This document shows positions 53,532-64,000 of a stretch of 64,000 nt of DNA, piece after piece (position 1 is the first letter of the stretch; every line of letters starts with the position of its first letter). The DNA is from Nannochloropsis salina CCMP1776 (Eukaryota; Sar; Eustigmatophyceae; Eustigmatales; Monodopsidaceae): positions 606,230-670,229 of the forward strand of contig SDOX01000021.1 in the NCBI GenBank assembly GCA_004565275.1, given 5' to 3'. A program made the translations under genes and the position numbers. Below the pieces are notes generated by a model. That model searched no databases, was not told the DNA's origin, and saw only the letters and a program-made list of their open reading frames with translations.

Positions 53532-56500
53532 ATGTTCATCTTTCCGGTTCTCCTATCGTTGTCTCTCGACATTGCCGTGGTCGCTGTGTATTTCCGAGAA
53601 GGCAGTCTCTATGGAAGGGAGAAGGGACAGCCGTGGGTGCATCTCTTGGACGTTTCCGCCTGCAATTTTGACTTGGTAAGGACACAAGTCAGGAGTTGTG
53701 AAAAGAGGACCGAGAAGCATTTCCACGAGTGTCTGCGGGCATGTCTTTCCATAGGTGTTGAGCACAGTTTTGAAGAGGTTTTGTTGCGAGGGAAGCGCCC
53801 TGTGCTTAGTTTCCGGCATGCCTCTCCCGTTGGGGATCCTTAAATGCACGAATGCTGCATGATGCATTTCAGTGCTTCACCATTAAACTTTCCCCAACCA
53901 GCTTCTTCATCGCTGCCTGCATTAGACCTCTCATCGGAGTCTGTTTCTCCCCCATTGTCAGGCTGTCCTGGCCACCCTCCGCATCCTCTTCATCAGCCCG
54001 TACATCTACAGCTACGTCCATCGGCGCCGGCTTGTTTACACCTTCCTTCCGTGGGCGTGGGAAGCTCTGAACATGGGTCTTGTGACGGCCCGGCTCGTCT
54101 TTCTCGTGGCCATCCTGGTGGCTTCCCGCGCGGAATATCTGCTCGTGGGCCTTTCCTTCGCCTCCATCCTCCTCCAAGCCGTCTGCCTGGAGCACCTCCG
54201 ATCGTCCGCCCCCCGGGAGAAGCACATCTTCCTGACAAGCGCTCTCAGCCGCGTGGACGCCTCCACGCTCCTGCTGGAGCACCATCAGCCCGCAGCCCCC
54301 GGCGTCGGGGTCCAAGACCTGTACGACGGGCACCGACGGGACGTGGACTTCATCGCCAGCATCACCGCCAAGATGAAGGTGCGTGGGGGGCGGGACCGGA
54401 GGGGGTCATGCCTGTCGGCAGTGCTGGACCGCGCCCTTTCTTCCCCTCTGACCATTTTCCCCCCGACAGCGCGCCAAGGAGTACTGGACGGCCAAGACCG
54501 AGAGCCTCCGGGGCCTCTGGAACGACCTGGGCCGGGCCCGGGGGGGCGAGGCCGCCGCCTTCAACCTGCTCCTTCGCCTCTTCACCTACGAGGACGTACT
54601 GGGCGATATGGACGAGGCCTTCGCGCAAGAGCCCTCCTCCGTCGAGTTCTACATCCCGCAGCTCGCCACCTTCCTCCTCTATGGGGCCTTCTGGTCGAGC
54701 GGGAGCTTGCAGGCCTTCCTGCTTGACAAGAGCGCTCACTCCATCCAGTTCGCGCACCGGCTGTACTGGTTCCTGCTCGCTTCCTGCTTGGATGGCTCGG
54801 GCATCGACCAGGAAGGCCGCCGGCAGGTGGGCACGCTCATCGAGGAGGTAAGAAGTCGGGGCCAGCGGGCGGCGCGGCGGCTGGAGCAGGGCCGGACCGT
54901 GCAGGAGCTCTACCCCCCCCGGGGCAGCTCGTCGGCCCTGCAGCGCCCTCCGCAGGCTTCCCGCCGGTGGGGCCGGGGTACCCGAAGCCGTGACAGCTAC
55001 TTCTCCAAGGACCGCGCCTCCTCTGCCACCACCACGAGCGCCTCGAGCCTGAGTCGGGCCCCGGGCCCTCCCCCGGGAGACAGGGATGCGCAGGAAGAGG
55101 GGACCACCTACGTGGACGTGGCGCGGCTTGGAGAGACGCCGCAGGCACCGTCCTGGTCCCCATCGGAACAATGGGATGCGCAGAGGGCCTCGGCGTCCTC
55201 GCCGCCCCTCCCGCCCCCCGTCCTCCTGAGTGGACCCTCCGCCCCCGGGGGGGACCCGCCGCACTCGCCCACCGCGCGCTTTCCCCTCCATCTGTGCCGA
55301 TACCAGGGCACCGACGACGACATGTTCGGCGTGCTCCCCCGCTTTCTCGACGCGCTCGTCCTCATCGCCCGCTCCTTGGGCAGCGTCCCCCGGGAGAGGC
55401 GGACTCCGAACCTGCGGGTCTCCCTCCGCGAGCTCGGCCGGCGCCTCCTCCCGTCTAACCTGGTGTACGTCCCCGTCGGCAACCCCTACAACCGCGTCTG
55501 GCGCCTGCATGCCTCCGAGTCCTTCGCCTTCTCGACCAAGGAGCGCGTGCCCTGCCTCGTGTGCCTGGAGGTGGTGGACTACGCCCCAAGTCCCCGGCGG
55601 CACGGTCCCTGCGGGGGCGAAAAGGGGGGCGGAAGGAAGTGGTGGAAGCAGGTGATGGACGGGGTGGGGGAGGGCATGCCATCTATCTCGCACACCTTTA
55701 AATTTGGAGACAAGGAGTGGACGTTGAAAATCGGCGAGCCCAGGCGGGAGGAGGAGGGGGAGGCTGGGGAGGAGACGAGGGGCGGGGAGGCGGACGAGAG
55801 GGACGGCACTACTCAGCTGGGAAAGTGGGAGCCGTTGCTTCCAGCGGATTCGTCCATGGTCCCGGACGTGCCTCGCTTGATGCGCCGCGTTTCCTCCTCT
55901 GTTGGGGTAGATGGGCTTGCAGCCACCCTGGACGCGGGCGGGATGGGGCAGTGGGCGAGCGAGGTGGCGGCCGAGGGAGGGGAGGAGGGAAGGCGAGAAG
56001 GAGGGGAGCATGTGCTCTTGAATGTCAGTCAGCTCCGACAAGCCCAGAAGCAGGGGCAATGTGAGGAGAGTAAGGAGGCGCAGCGGGGACAGGGGACCAT
56101 AGCATCCCCTGAGGCGGTGGGGGGGAAGGCGGAGTGGAAGGGGGAGGCCGGGCTGGGGGAAGACTTGAGTGAAAGCGCGCTGGGAGCGGCGCAGCCGGCG
56201 GTCGTGGAAGACTACGGCACCTTCTCCCCGGGCACGTCCCCCGGGAAGAGGCGGCTTGAGAGGGCGCGCGAAGGGCGAGAGAGAGAGCGGGGCCGGGGCC
56301 GTGGGAGTCCGCGGACGGAGGTCCCTGCTCCGGTCCACACAGACACGAGCGGCTTCAGCGGCCAAGGTGCTGGCAGGAGAAGCGGCAGCAGCTCTGGCAC
56401 GCTTGGCATGGAGGGTCTAGAGGCGAAGGCCTGCCACCCGTCCTCGACCCTCTCCCCCGCAGCCGCGGCTGTTCAGCCTCCCGTCATCTTCAAAGAGCGC

Positions 56501-57361
56501 TGGAAAGAGAAGGAGGCTCGCCTCCGCGGGCGGTCGGAAATCGGACACCTCCCGGGCTGGCGCCTAGTCCCGGTCATTGTCAAGGCCAACGACGACCTCC
56601 GTCAGGAGCAATTCGCCAGCCAGCTGCTGGGCCAGATTGCCCACGTGCTTCGCCAGGCCGAGGTGCCGGTTTGGATACGCCCCTACGGGATAATCGCCAC
56701 GTCCTTCGACGGGGGCTTGATCGAAGCCATTCCTGACACGGTCTCCCTGGACGCCTTGCGCCGAAACGACCCCTCCTACACCACCCTGCCCGATTTCTTC
56801 CAGCGTTTTTTCGGGGCGCGTCAACCCGACGGAGAGCTTGCGCTGGCTCGTGCGCGCCAGTGCTTTTTGGAGTCCCTGGCCGCCTACAGCATTGTCTGCT
56901 TCCTCCTTCAGGTCAAGGACCGGCACAACGGGAACATTCTCCTCGACGCGGAGGGGCACGTGATCCACATTGACTTTGGCTTCCTACTGGCCAGCTCTCC
57001 CGGGAACGTGAAGTTCGAGCGGGCGCCGTTCAAGCTGACGGCAGAGATGGTGGACGTATTGGGCGGACCGCGTTCGGCAGCATTTCGTCGCTTCCGAGAG
57101 CTGTGCGTCAAGACCTTCTTGGAGCTCCGACGGCAGAGGCACAAGATCATCCTGCTGGTGGAGATGGCCATGAACGCCAACGACAACTTGCCATGCTTCG
57201 GGGGGCGTCCGGCTGCGGCGGTTGAGGCCCTGCGGCAGCGGTTTCAGCCCGAGTTGAACGACCGCGCGTGCGGCGACTTTGTGAACGGGCTCATCGACGA
57301 CAGCGTCGGGAGCTGGTCTACGCGCTGGTACGATGTCTACCAGCGGGCCTTTGTATTGTAG
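53532..57361 (+). CDS. Phosphatidylinositol 4-kinase III-beta-like with N-terminal membrane region
   Basis: Three exons in phase: 53532-53675, 53962-54378 and 54470-57361, giving about 1150 residues. The first two carry about four hydrophobic segments (MFIFPVLLSLSLDIAVVAVYF; LATLRILFISPYIYSYV; LVTARLVFLVAILVAS; YLLVGLSFASILLQAVCL). A helical lipid-kinase unique region follows (FNLLLRLFTYEDVLGDMD, VEFYIPQLATFLLYG). After a long disordered, charged middle comes the kinase domain: VIVKANDDLRQEQ, VKDRHNGNILLDAEGHVIHIDFG (catalytic loop and DFG) and the C-terminal lobe to the stop. The kinase is closest to PI4KIII-beta/Pik1, which makes PI4P on the Golgi. PI4KB proteins are normally soluble and recruited by partners, so the membrane segments are unusual. 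The start is tentative; internal exons are secure. Confidence 0.82.
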
Positions 57362-57837
57362 AACGGGGGAGGCAAGATACTGTGTATGGAGATGGTGGGG
57401 AGGTGGTGGCAGGGCTCGGGGAAGGGGAGCTTGCAGTAGCCGAGTGCTTCGAGCTTTCGCCTTTTGCACGTCGGCGTTCGCATGAACCCTTCCGCGAAGC
57501 GCCTGAGGCTATGCTGCCGACCATGACTGTGGAGATAACAGCCAAAAGTAGTGTAAATAGAAATTGAACGCAACCTCCTGCCATGCTATATCCCGGTACA
57601 TTTTGCTGCTTTCGAAATGCCACGACAGCTAGGCATTTCCGAGCCAGACGGCTATTCGGTCGCACAACGCCCCAAAACCTCTTTGCCCCCTTCCGTAATC
57701 GCCATCCCGCCAGGCATATCTCCTCTCTTCTGGCTTTTCACACGCTTCGTCCCTCTCGCTATACACATGCTGCGCACTCCCACGCGCAGTCGGCGGCCTC
57801 TACCTTCTACCACTTCTCGCCCCGTTCCGATATCCCC
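57362..57837. other. Convergent 3' flanks of PI 4-kinase and bL34m genes
   Basis: No gene recognised; the long plus-strand open frame starting at 57583 runs over the bL34m gene and is a shadow. Confidence 0.45.
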
Positions 57838-58589
57838 CTACCCCGCCATCCGCGTCCTGTGCTTTGCCCGCCGTCTGGCCAAGATTTTCCTCCCGTCTCT
57901 GGTTTTCAGTCGATTCAAGAAGCCGTGAGTTCGCTTGCGTCGCAGGACGCTGGGCTGGAACGTGCGTTTGATAAGGTGCATGCCCTCGCCGGCCGTGCGG
58001 CCTCCCTCGGCGCTGTCATCGAGCACCGGTGCTGTTCGTGTTCGACTCCGTATAAGTTGGGGATGACAACACGGACAAAACGTTTCCATACCATTCCAAC
58101 TGCCTACCGGCCACACAACCTCTTTCCCCCTCTCGCACGCCCTCAGCCCCACCTACCTGACCGCGGTCCGTCCATGGAAGGATCCGGCTTCTCCTCGTGC
58201 GCCCAGACAAAGCCAAGCGGAACCGCGGGGCGCTGAAGGTGCAGTTTCTCCATGGCTTCTTCCACGCTGTACACACGCACGTCAAAGAAGGGCCCGGACA
58301 AGTTCACGGCACCTGCCGCCCCCCCTCTGGGACTGGCGGCGTCGCATGCTTCACCTGAGGGGGAAGAGGGTGGCGAAGCGGGCGGTGCGGAGGACGACCA
58401 CGGGGAGCCCCCTGAGGACGAAGACGAAGAGGATGACGATGACATAGCAGAGAATTGGAGTCGGAGGGGGTTGGAGAACGCTGCCCCGCAGTGGGAAGAT
58501 GGTATCAGGTGGCTTTGCCTCACCGTTGACCCCCGCCAAGTGCTACCACGGGCCACCCGGGACGCCAATGCCCAAAGCTGATGTGCCAT
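57838..58589 (-). CDS. Mitochondrial ribosomal protein bL34m
   Basis: Two exons in phase: 58157-58589 and 57838-58031, giving 208 residues. The last 47 residues are a complete bacterial-type L34: [16 protein letters not shown] and then [16 protein letters not shown] plus [15 protein letters not shown]. The N-terminus is a mitochondrial-type presequence ([15 protein letters not shown], basic and amphipathic). Stramenopile plastid genomes usually encode their own L34, which supports a mitochondrial role here. About 140 residues lie between presequence and L34, including a run of Ser and a folded-looking segment ([20 protein letters not shown]) reminiscent of ribosomal L1 N-termini; this insert is unusual for L34. 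The frame is open further upstream to 58694, so the ATG choice is a judgement. Confidence 0.85.
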
Positions 58590-58963
58590 GCTAGTACCTT
58601 TAGGCACCATCGCATACAAACCTGCGGGGGGAGACAGAAGTGGGCGGACGGATTTCGATGGGATGTGATTCAGAGCACGTCGGAAGGTCATCATTCGGGA
58701 CCGCCGGCCTTAGTTGCCCTCGCGGTAGTTACGGCGCAGTCACGGCGCTTGGATGGACCGTGGTCACAGCCAAGTCTGCCAACCTACAACGCGCTAGCCT
58801 TGCCAGCTTCTGGTCACGCGCATGCGTTGTGCGACTTTTCGGGATTCGCAACAAAACGTGATGGGGCCGGAGACCCTGGCGCTGAGGTCAGCTAGCGATG
58901 TCACGACCAGCGCGACGCGCAGACTTGGCCCGCCGGTTTTTCACGATTTTTTAATCTGGTTTA
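58590..58963. promoter_or_regulatory. Shared upstream region of bL34m and riboflavin kinase genes
   Basis: 374 bases between divergent starts; no other element was identified. Confidence 0.35.
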
Positions 58964-59812
58964 ATGGGCACATGGACAGGCGCGACTCAGGACACCAGCG
59001 CGACAGCCGTCTCAGGCAGCAGCCGCTACAAGGTCATGTCGATAGAGTCCCTCGGGGACGGAGGCAGTGATGGCAGTGCCGTAAACGGGGCAGGAGGCAC
59101 AACACCGCAGCTTCCATTCCTGCTTAAAGCCTCGGTGGTCAAAGGGTTTGGGAGGGGAAGCAAGCTACTGGGAATCCCAACAGGTAAGATGTGGCCCTCT
59201 TTCAATTCACGAAGAGGAGCAGGAAAATCCCTCCCCATTTCCACCATGAGTTTGTGTCTTGTTTTCACCTGCAGCCATCGTGGTGACCTCGGACCCGACT
59301 TCCCGTGCCGCATTTTATCTTGACGTGGTTCTCACCGTGACCCCTCTCCCGGCCTACAATCGGCACAGCAAATCTCAACATGGATCAAGTGGGCCCTGTG
59401 GTGGATTCGTGGCCGAATGGCATTTATTACGGCTTCTCGTGTTTGAAGGGTGACGTGTACAAGGCCGTGGCCAGTATCGGAACCAATCCCTACTTCAAGA
59501 ACAGCCAGAAGGTGAGCACCACACGCACGCAACAACCCATATGTATACATGTCTCACTCACTCCACGGCCCCTGGTCGACGGCTGTCCCGCAGACCGTGG
59601 AGCCCCACCTCTTGCACGAGTTCCCCGACGACTTCTACGGCGAGGAGCTCAAGTTTTTGGTGTGCGGCTACGTGAGGCCGGAGAGGTCCTTCGCCTCCTT
59701 GGAAGAGCTGGTGGCGGCCATACGCAGCGACATAGAGGTCGCGCGAACGGCCTTGGAGGCGCCTGGTTGGAGGATGTTGGGGACGAGGGAAGCGGCGTGG
59801 GCGGGGGGGTGA
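58964..59812 (+). CDS. RFK: Riboflavin kinase (ATP:riboflavin 5'-phosphotransferase)
   Basis: Three exons in phase: 58964-59183, 59369-59511 and 59594-59812, giving 193 residues. The family motifs come in order: VVKGFGRGSKLLGIPTAN (split by the first intron in the Ala codon), NGIYYGFSCLKG, ASIGTNPYFKNSQKTVEPHL (split by the second intron), and HEFPDDFYGEELKFLVCGYVRPE, then an SLEELVAAI helix. The product makes FMN from riboflavin and ATP, the first step to FAD. Length fits the eukaryotic single-domain kinase; the FAD synthetase half of bacterial RibF and the phosphatase half of plant FHY are absent. About 47 Gly/Ser-rich residues precede the domain with no clear targeting signal. An alternative acceptor (CAG at about 59275) would break the frame match. 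Confidence 0.92.
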
Positions 59813-60037
59813 GGGGAGGGGCCAATTTGGAGTACGGGGCGATGATAAAACTAGCACGTGTGCAGTAAAACAGGAGCGATTTTGATTAAGGTCTTGCGTC
59901 GGTCGCACGGGACGCCGAGCTGAATATATCCTTTCTGGCCGCAGAAAGCCCCCCCCGGATCGCTCACTCCCTGGCAGTAACACAGCTCTCGCTCGAGCTC
60001 GTCCTCTCTCAGTCGACGATTCTTCCTTTACTCCCTT

Positions 60038-63000
60038 TTAGCCTTCTTCAGCTCCCTTCATCTTCTTCCCCGGGCCCCCCTCGCCCTCCCCGTCCCGAGA
60101 CCCCCGCCCTTCTCCCTCATCTCCCTCCTTGTCGGCCTCGCCCCCGTCATCCTCCTCCACTGCGCCTTCCTCGTAGCCTCCGTCATCCCGTTTCCCGGCG
60201 TCTCTTCCTGCCCTTTTCCCTCTCTTCCTGGCCTTGCCTCGGGCGCCCCTCCCCTCCCCTCCTTTCTTACCTCCCCTCCCACCCTGCTCCGGCTCTCGGG
60301 ACCTCTGCGCCTTCCGGAACGCCCTCCACAGAGAGGCCCCCGACGCCCGGTCCGTGGGCCCCTGGACTGGCTCTGCCAGGAAAGCTCTGGCGGCTCGACC
60401 CACCCGAGGCGGGAAGGAGTCTGGCAAAGGCCAGCGCGAGGCGGCCGCTGCCAGACCCAGGCTTAGGGCCCCGGGCTCGGCGCCCGCGGCATCCGGCGGG
60501 ATGAGGAGGGAGCGGGGGGGCTGCACGCGGGCGCGGGCGAGGATGTGGGCGTCGCTGAGGCGCAAGATGCCGGCCACGTCCAGACCCAAGGCCTCGCGCA
60601 GCCGCCGCAAGAGCCAGCGGCCGGTCAGAGGGGCGCGGGCCGGGCGGGGGGCGCGGCTCTTGGCGAGGAAGGGCCCCGGCTGCGTCAGCTCCCAGAGCCG
60701 GCGGATGGCGGTGACCGTGTAGGGATTGCGCGGGCCCATCAGGTGGGCGGCCACCCCGGCCTTGTAGGCGAGGAGGAGGAGCGGCTCTCGGACAACCGCC
60801 GCGGTCTCCCCCTCCACTCCCTCGGGCACTGGACCGTCCCCCTCGTCACCGGCCGCGCACTCACGCAAAAGCATGTCGTCGGCGTCCGGGCCCTCATCTT
60901 GATTCCCCCCCCCCTCCTCCTCTTCCTCCTCCTCCTCCTCCTCTTCCTCGCTATCGCGATCACCATCATCCCCCTCCCGATGTATACCTTGACTCGAGCG
61001 CTCCCTCCTTCCCTCCCTCGCCTCCTCCGCCTCCTCGTCCGCGTCCGCCTCCTCGTCCTTGTCCTGCAGCCCCAAGGGCGAGAACCTGTGAGGCAAGGCC
61101 GAGGGGGGAGTGAGGGAACCGCGTGGGGGTAGACGCTCTTCTCTGCAAGGGAAGACGGCCAACTTCCTCCAGTCACGCAGAGGGGCACACGGGGAGCGCC
61201 ACGCCTCATCCCCTCCCACGATATTACCACCCATCCAAGCAGACTCACTTGACGAGCGCCCACATCCTCTCCATCTCCCCGCCCCGTCGCGACCGAGGCC
61301 ACCCGTCCTCTCCCAGCACCCGGTCCCACTGGTACGAGAACGCTCTCTCCCGGGGGCAGGGCCCCAGGTCCGCCACGTTGAAGAGCTCCAGCGCCGAGCC
61401 TTCCGCCCCACGACAGCCCGGACTACACGCCTCGTACGCTCCCGCCAGCGTGCTCTCCAGAGCCCCCCTGTCGCCCCAGTGCAGGCGGACGGGGGCGCGG
61501 CCGGGCCCCTCCCGGTGGAGACCCCCGGGCCTGTGCGGAGGCAGCGGGCCCAGGTAGGCGGCCAGGAGGCGGAAGTAGCGCAGGTGCAGCGACAGTGGGG
61601 AGGAACCGAGGGAGGGCGGGCCCAATGGGGGGGGGAGGCGTGAGCAGGCGGTCGATCAGGGCGCGTGTGAGGCGGGGGCGGCTGAGGAGAACGGGGCTGT
61701 TTGGGTCCCGCTGTGAGGCAAAAGAGGGGTGAGAGGAAGGGGGGGTGAGAGGGAGGCGGAGGCGAAGATGCCAGACCGAGGCCTGGAACGACCCTCGCCC
61801 GAGGTACTCACATAGGAGCGGAGGAGCTGGCGCCGGTAGGCATGTAGGAGGCCGGCCAGGGCTCGGTCGGAGGAGGGGTCGAGGGCCTGCCACCGCTTCA
61901 AATGCCTGAGCGTGGCCTTGTGGTCCTGCCCGCGCGCGAGCAGCGAGGCCGAGTGGGCGATTTCCTGGGCGCGAGGAGAGTCCGGGTGGCGCCGGCAGCG
62001 GGCGAGAACGAGGTTGCAAACCCGCTCCCTCCGCCTCTGCCCCCCCCCCACACGGAGCATGGCCAAGGAGGTTGCGAGAAGGCCGCTCTGCAGGTCTTTT
62101 CCTGCGTCCATAGCGCGGAGGGTTTCCTCCAGAGCCGCTTGAGCCCGTCGGAGAGACGCCGGGCTGCCTCGCTGCGGCGGGCCTGGCGCAAAGCATCGAC
62201 TTGGGGCGGCGGCAAGGTCGTTGAAAAACCTCCTGCCCCGCCCTCCGTCCTCCCCGTCGCCGTCCGAAAGGCCTGCTTCCAGACAGGCAAACAAGGCTTT
62301 CATCGAGCGCAGGTACGGGCTGGCGGCGAAGGGACGCAAGAAGGACTCTTGTTGCAATGCCTCCCTCGCCTCGGAGAGACGCCCGCCCTCCACCAGGAAG
62401 TTCACGAGCTTGGCCAGCGCCAGGACCCGCAAAGTGTTCGGCGGCGCTATGGTTTTATGTCCATTCTCAACGTCCGCTGCCTCTGGGAGCTGGATGCGGG
62501 CGCTCATCATGGTGCGGAAAAAGAGAAGGAGCCGGCGGGCGCGAGGACCTTGTGCAGGAGGAAGTCGCCTCCTCGCCCCGGCCTCCGCGTCATTGGTGTC
62601 ATCCCTCCCAGAATATGGAGTGTCACCAGCTTCACGTGCTGCCAGCTCGGTCAAAAGCCATAGATTTCCCTCAAAGCTAGTGTCCTCCAGGCGGGGCTGC
62701 AGCGCATGCAAGAGGCCGAGGGTGGTTGCAACGGCTGCCACATCGCGTGCTGCCACAAACAAGGTCAGCAGTCTCTGAAGTAGTACCGTGTGCAAGAGGA
62801 CGGGTTTGTCTTGGCAGTCTGGGAGTATGGACGTGGGCCAGTGATACAAGGGCGCCCGCCTGCTTGGTCGGAGGCCCCGCCATCGGCAGGATCTCGGCGT
62901 GTCTCTTGACCTCTGCCGCCACATGGCGGCCTCCAGGAGGCCATTCGCGACCTCTAAGCCTTGTGGTGCATGTGTCGGCTGTTGTTCCTCGGTTGTAGGA

Positions 63001-63068
63001 CTGTCGCTCCCATGAACGTCGTCTTGTTGAGAATATATCAGCTCTCGTAACGACATGCTGCTGAGCAA
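60038..63068 (-). CDS. TAF1A-like RNA polymerase I initiation factor subunit (tentative)
   Basis: Three exons: 61812-63068, 61249-61710 and 60038-61085, giving about 921 residues once a frame change at a G9 run (61627-61635) is allowed for. The helical, repeat-like body has HPDSPRAQEIAHSASLLARG and LKRWQALDPSSDRALAGLLHAY, which line up by eye with a region of human TAF1A (NPNAHIYLYNFL, LKILYQIVPSHKLMLEF). Further on, LLAYKAGVAAHLMG resembles the TAF1A C-terminal KAFVAGLLLG. TAF1A is part of the SL1 complex at rRNA gene promoters. A long acidic stretch and a Lys/Glu/Gly-rich tail are not part of that family. The assignment needs a profile search. The frame change is probably a homopolymer miscall because conserved-looking sequence continues on both sides. 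Confidence 0.45.
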
Positions 63069-63556
63069 CTAGCTAGTGCATGTCTTTGAATACTCGCATC
63101 TCACCAAGAGCAAGGCTTGTAATTTCCGTAAATACGAAGACAAAGACGAAATTGAAGCGGCGTAAAGAAGTCGCAAGGCATCGCGAGCAAGGCTGTTTTG
63201 TTTATGTCTGTGTGGGTGTTGTCCTGAGGGTTCTTAGGCGAGGCAACCGACAGAGAGCGAGGAGGCGAGGTCACCCTGCACGTCAGAGGGCGCAACCTAT
63301 CCACACGAATGATTTTTTTCTGAATCTCTGGGAGTGTCCCCGCATCTAAGCCGCACAAGGTTGCAAAGAACGTGTGCCGGAGAGAGCGTGACCATTCCCG
63401 GGCCGGATACTGCCAGACAGTCCCCTTTTGGTGGGGGCAGGAGGTCAACGCTGACTCCGCTCTCTGACTGCCTGAAAAGCACGCCTCAGTCGCGCGCCGC
63501 ACGCCTTTAAAAAACATTTCTCACCCCTCTCCTCTTCTCTACACATGCATAGAAGC
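63069..63556. promoter_or_regulatory. Shared upstream region of TAF1A-like and carotenoid oxygenase genes
   Basis: 488 bases between divergent starts. Nothing else was recognised. Confidence 0.35.
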
Positions 63557-64000
63557 ATGGCGGAGCGTTTGTACCAAACTTTTTTTCATTTGGTTTTATG
63601 TTTTGGGATATCACTCGGCTTTCGGCCTCCCAGCCTCTTCAGCCCGATGCCCTCATCTGTGACGGCCCTTCAGGCGGCAACTTCCACGACAGACTCGCGA
63701 AACCTCGCAGGCACCACGGGAACATGGAATCGAGAAGGCTGGATCAAGGGATTCGAAACTGCGCGGTCGGAGACCTCCTACGAGGTAAAGGACGTAAAAG
63801 AGGGCAGTATCCCGACCGACATCAGAGGAACGCTGTTCCGCAACGGACATGCCAAATTCGACGTAAATGGGCTGGAAATCGCGCATCCCTTCGATGGCGA
63901 TGGGATGATTAGTGCTTTAACGTTCCAGGACGGTCGAGCATTTTTTCGCAACCGCTTTGTCGAAACGGAGGGCTACAAACGGGAGCAGAAGAGTCAAAAA
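63557..64000 (+). CDS. Carotenoid cleavage oxygenase, N-terminal part (cut by window end)
   Basis: The frame from the ATG at 63557 is open to the window edge (148 codons). The leader is a signal peptide with GFRPPS after it, a probable plastid bipartite signal. The mature part shows the family's start: GSIPTDIRGTLFRNG, then HPFDGDGMISALTFQDGRA and FFRNRFVETEGYKREQ. These belong to the RPE65/CCD/NCED family, which uses non-haem iron held by four His to cut carotenoid double bonds. The iron-binding His residues lie further downstream and cannot be seen, so activity and subclass are open. Confidence 0.88.
   Translation, partial: MAERLYQTFFHLVLCFGISLGFRPPSLFSPMPSSVTALQAATSTTDSRNLAGTTGTWNREGWIKGFETARSETSYEVKDVKEGSIPTDIRGTLFRNGHAKFDVNGLEIAHPFDGDGMISALTFQDGRAFFRNRFVETEGYKREQKSQK

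Noticed and set aside
54362-56365. Long minus-strand frame of about 667 codons under the PI 4-kinase
   Set aside because: Antisense shadow of GC-rich coding sequence; Pro/Arg-rich with no domain, while the plus strand holds a clear kinase.
57583-58236. Plus-strand frame of about 217 codons over the bL34m gene
   Set aside because: Antisense shadow; the minus strand carries the recognisable L34 core and matching splice sites.

Overview
The window is nuclear DNA of a photosynthetic eukaryote, most likely an ochrophyte (stramenopile) alga with a small, compact genome; a eustigmatophyte of the Nannochloropsis type is my best guess, from general character and not from any database match. The reasons are short GT-AG introns (mostly 90-330 bases, usually 1-4 per gene), genes separated by a few hundred bases, and four proteins (CPBP protease, CYP38-like cyclophilin, RelA/SpoT homologue, carotenoid oxygenase) that begin with a signal peptide followed by an aromatic residue at the predicted cleavage point, the bipartite signal used by plastids of red-algal origin. 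No virus-like element, transposon, tRNA, rRNA or CRISPR array was recognised.

Layout, left to right. 0-6 kb: an ER protein disulfide isomerase, a plastid CAAX-type protease and the organellar amidotransferase subunit GatC. 6-15 kb: the DDX11/CHL1 iron-sulfur helicase, an EFHC1/RIB72-type axonemal protein and a PITH-domain protein. 15-23 kb: three plastid-related or metabolic genes, namely a thylakoid CYP38-like cyclophilin, a class IV aminotransferase-like enzyme and a RelA/SpoT homologue whose C-terminus looks like a light-harvesting (LHC-like) membrane domain. 24-34 kb: a secreted cathepsin B preceded by an ML (lipid-binding) domain, a BTB-BACK-Kelch protein and SMC5. 34-49 kb: a PH-domain sterol glucosyltransferase, a DeSI-type peptidase, a peroxisomal-type carrier, a small membrane protein, an unrecognised protein with a duplicated beta-rich domain, and a LON-domain protein. 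50-64 kb: a very small CSN9-like gene, the twin-CX9C protein CMC2, a PI 4-kinase with an N-terminal membrane region, mitochondrial bL34, riboflavin kinase, a TAF1A-like protein and the start of a carotenoid oxygenase that runs off the window.

Neighbours nearly alternate in strand. Nine pairs are head to head across 370-750 bases and probably share promoter regions. Otherwise the genes are ordinary housekeeping loci without an operon-like theme. The item most worth following is the RelA/SpoT-LHC fusion (19156-22541): it would place (p)ppGpp turnover on, or next to, a chlorophyll-binding-type thylakoid domain. The ML-cathepsin B fusion and the membrane-anchored PI 4-kinase are the next most unusual architectures. 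Exon boundaries were assigned by reading splice signals by eye while requiring phase agreement and family similarity; start codons are less certain than internal exons.
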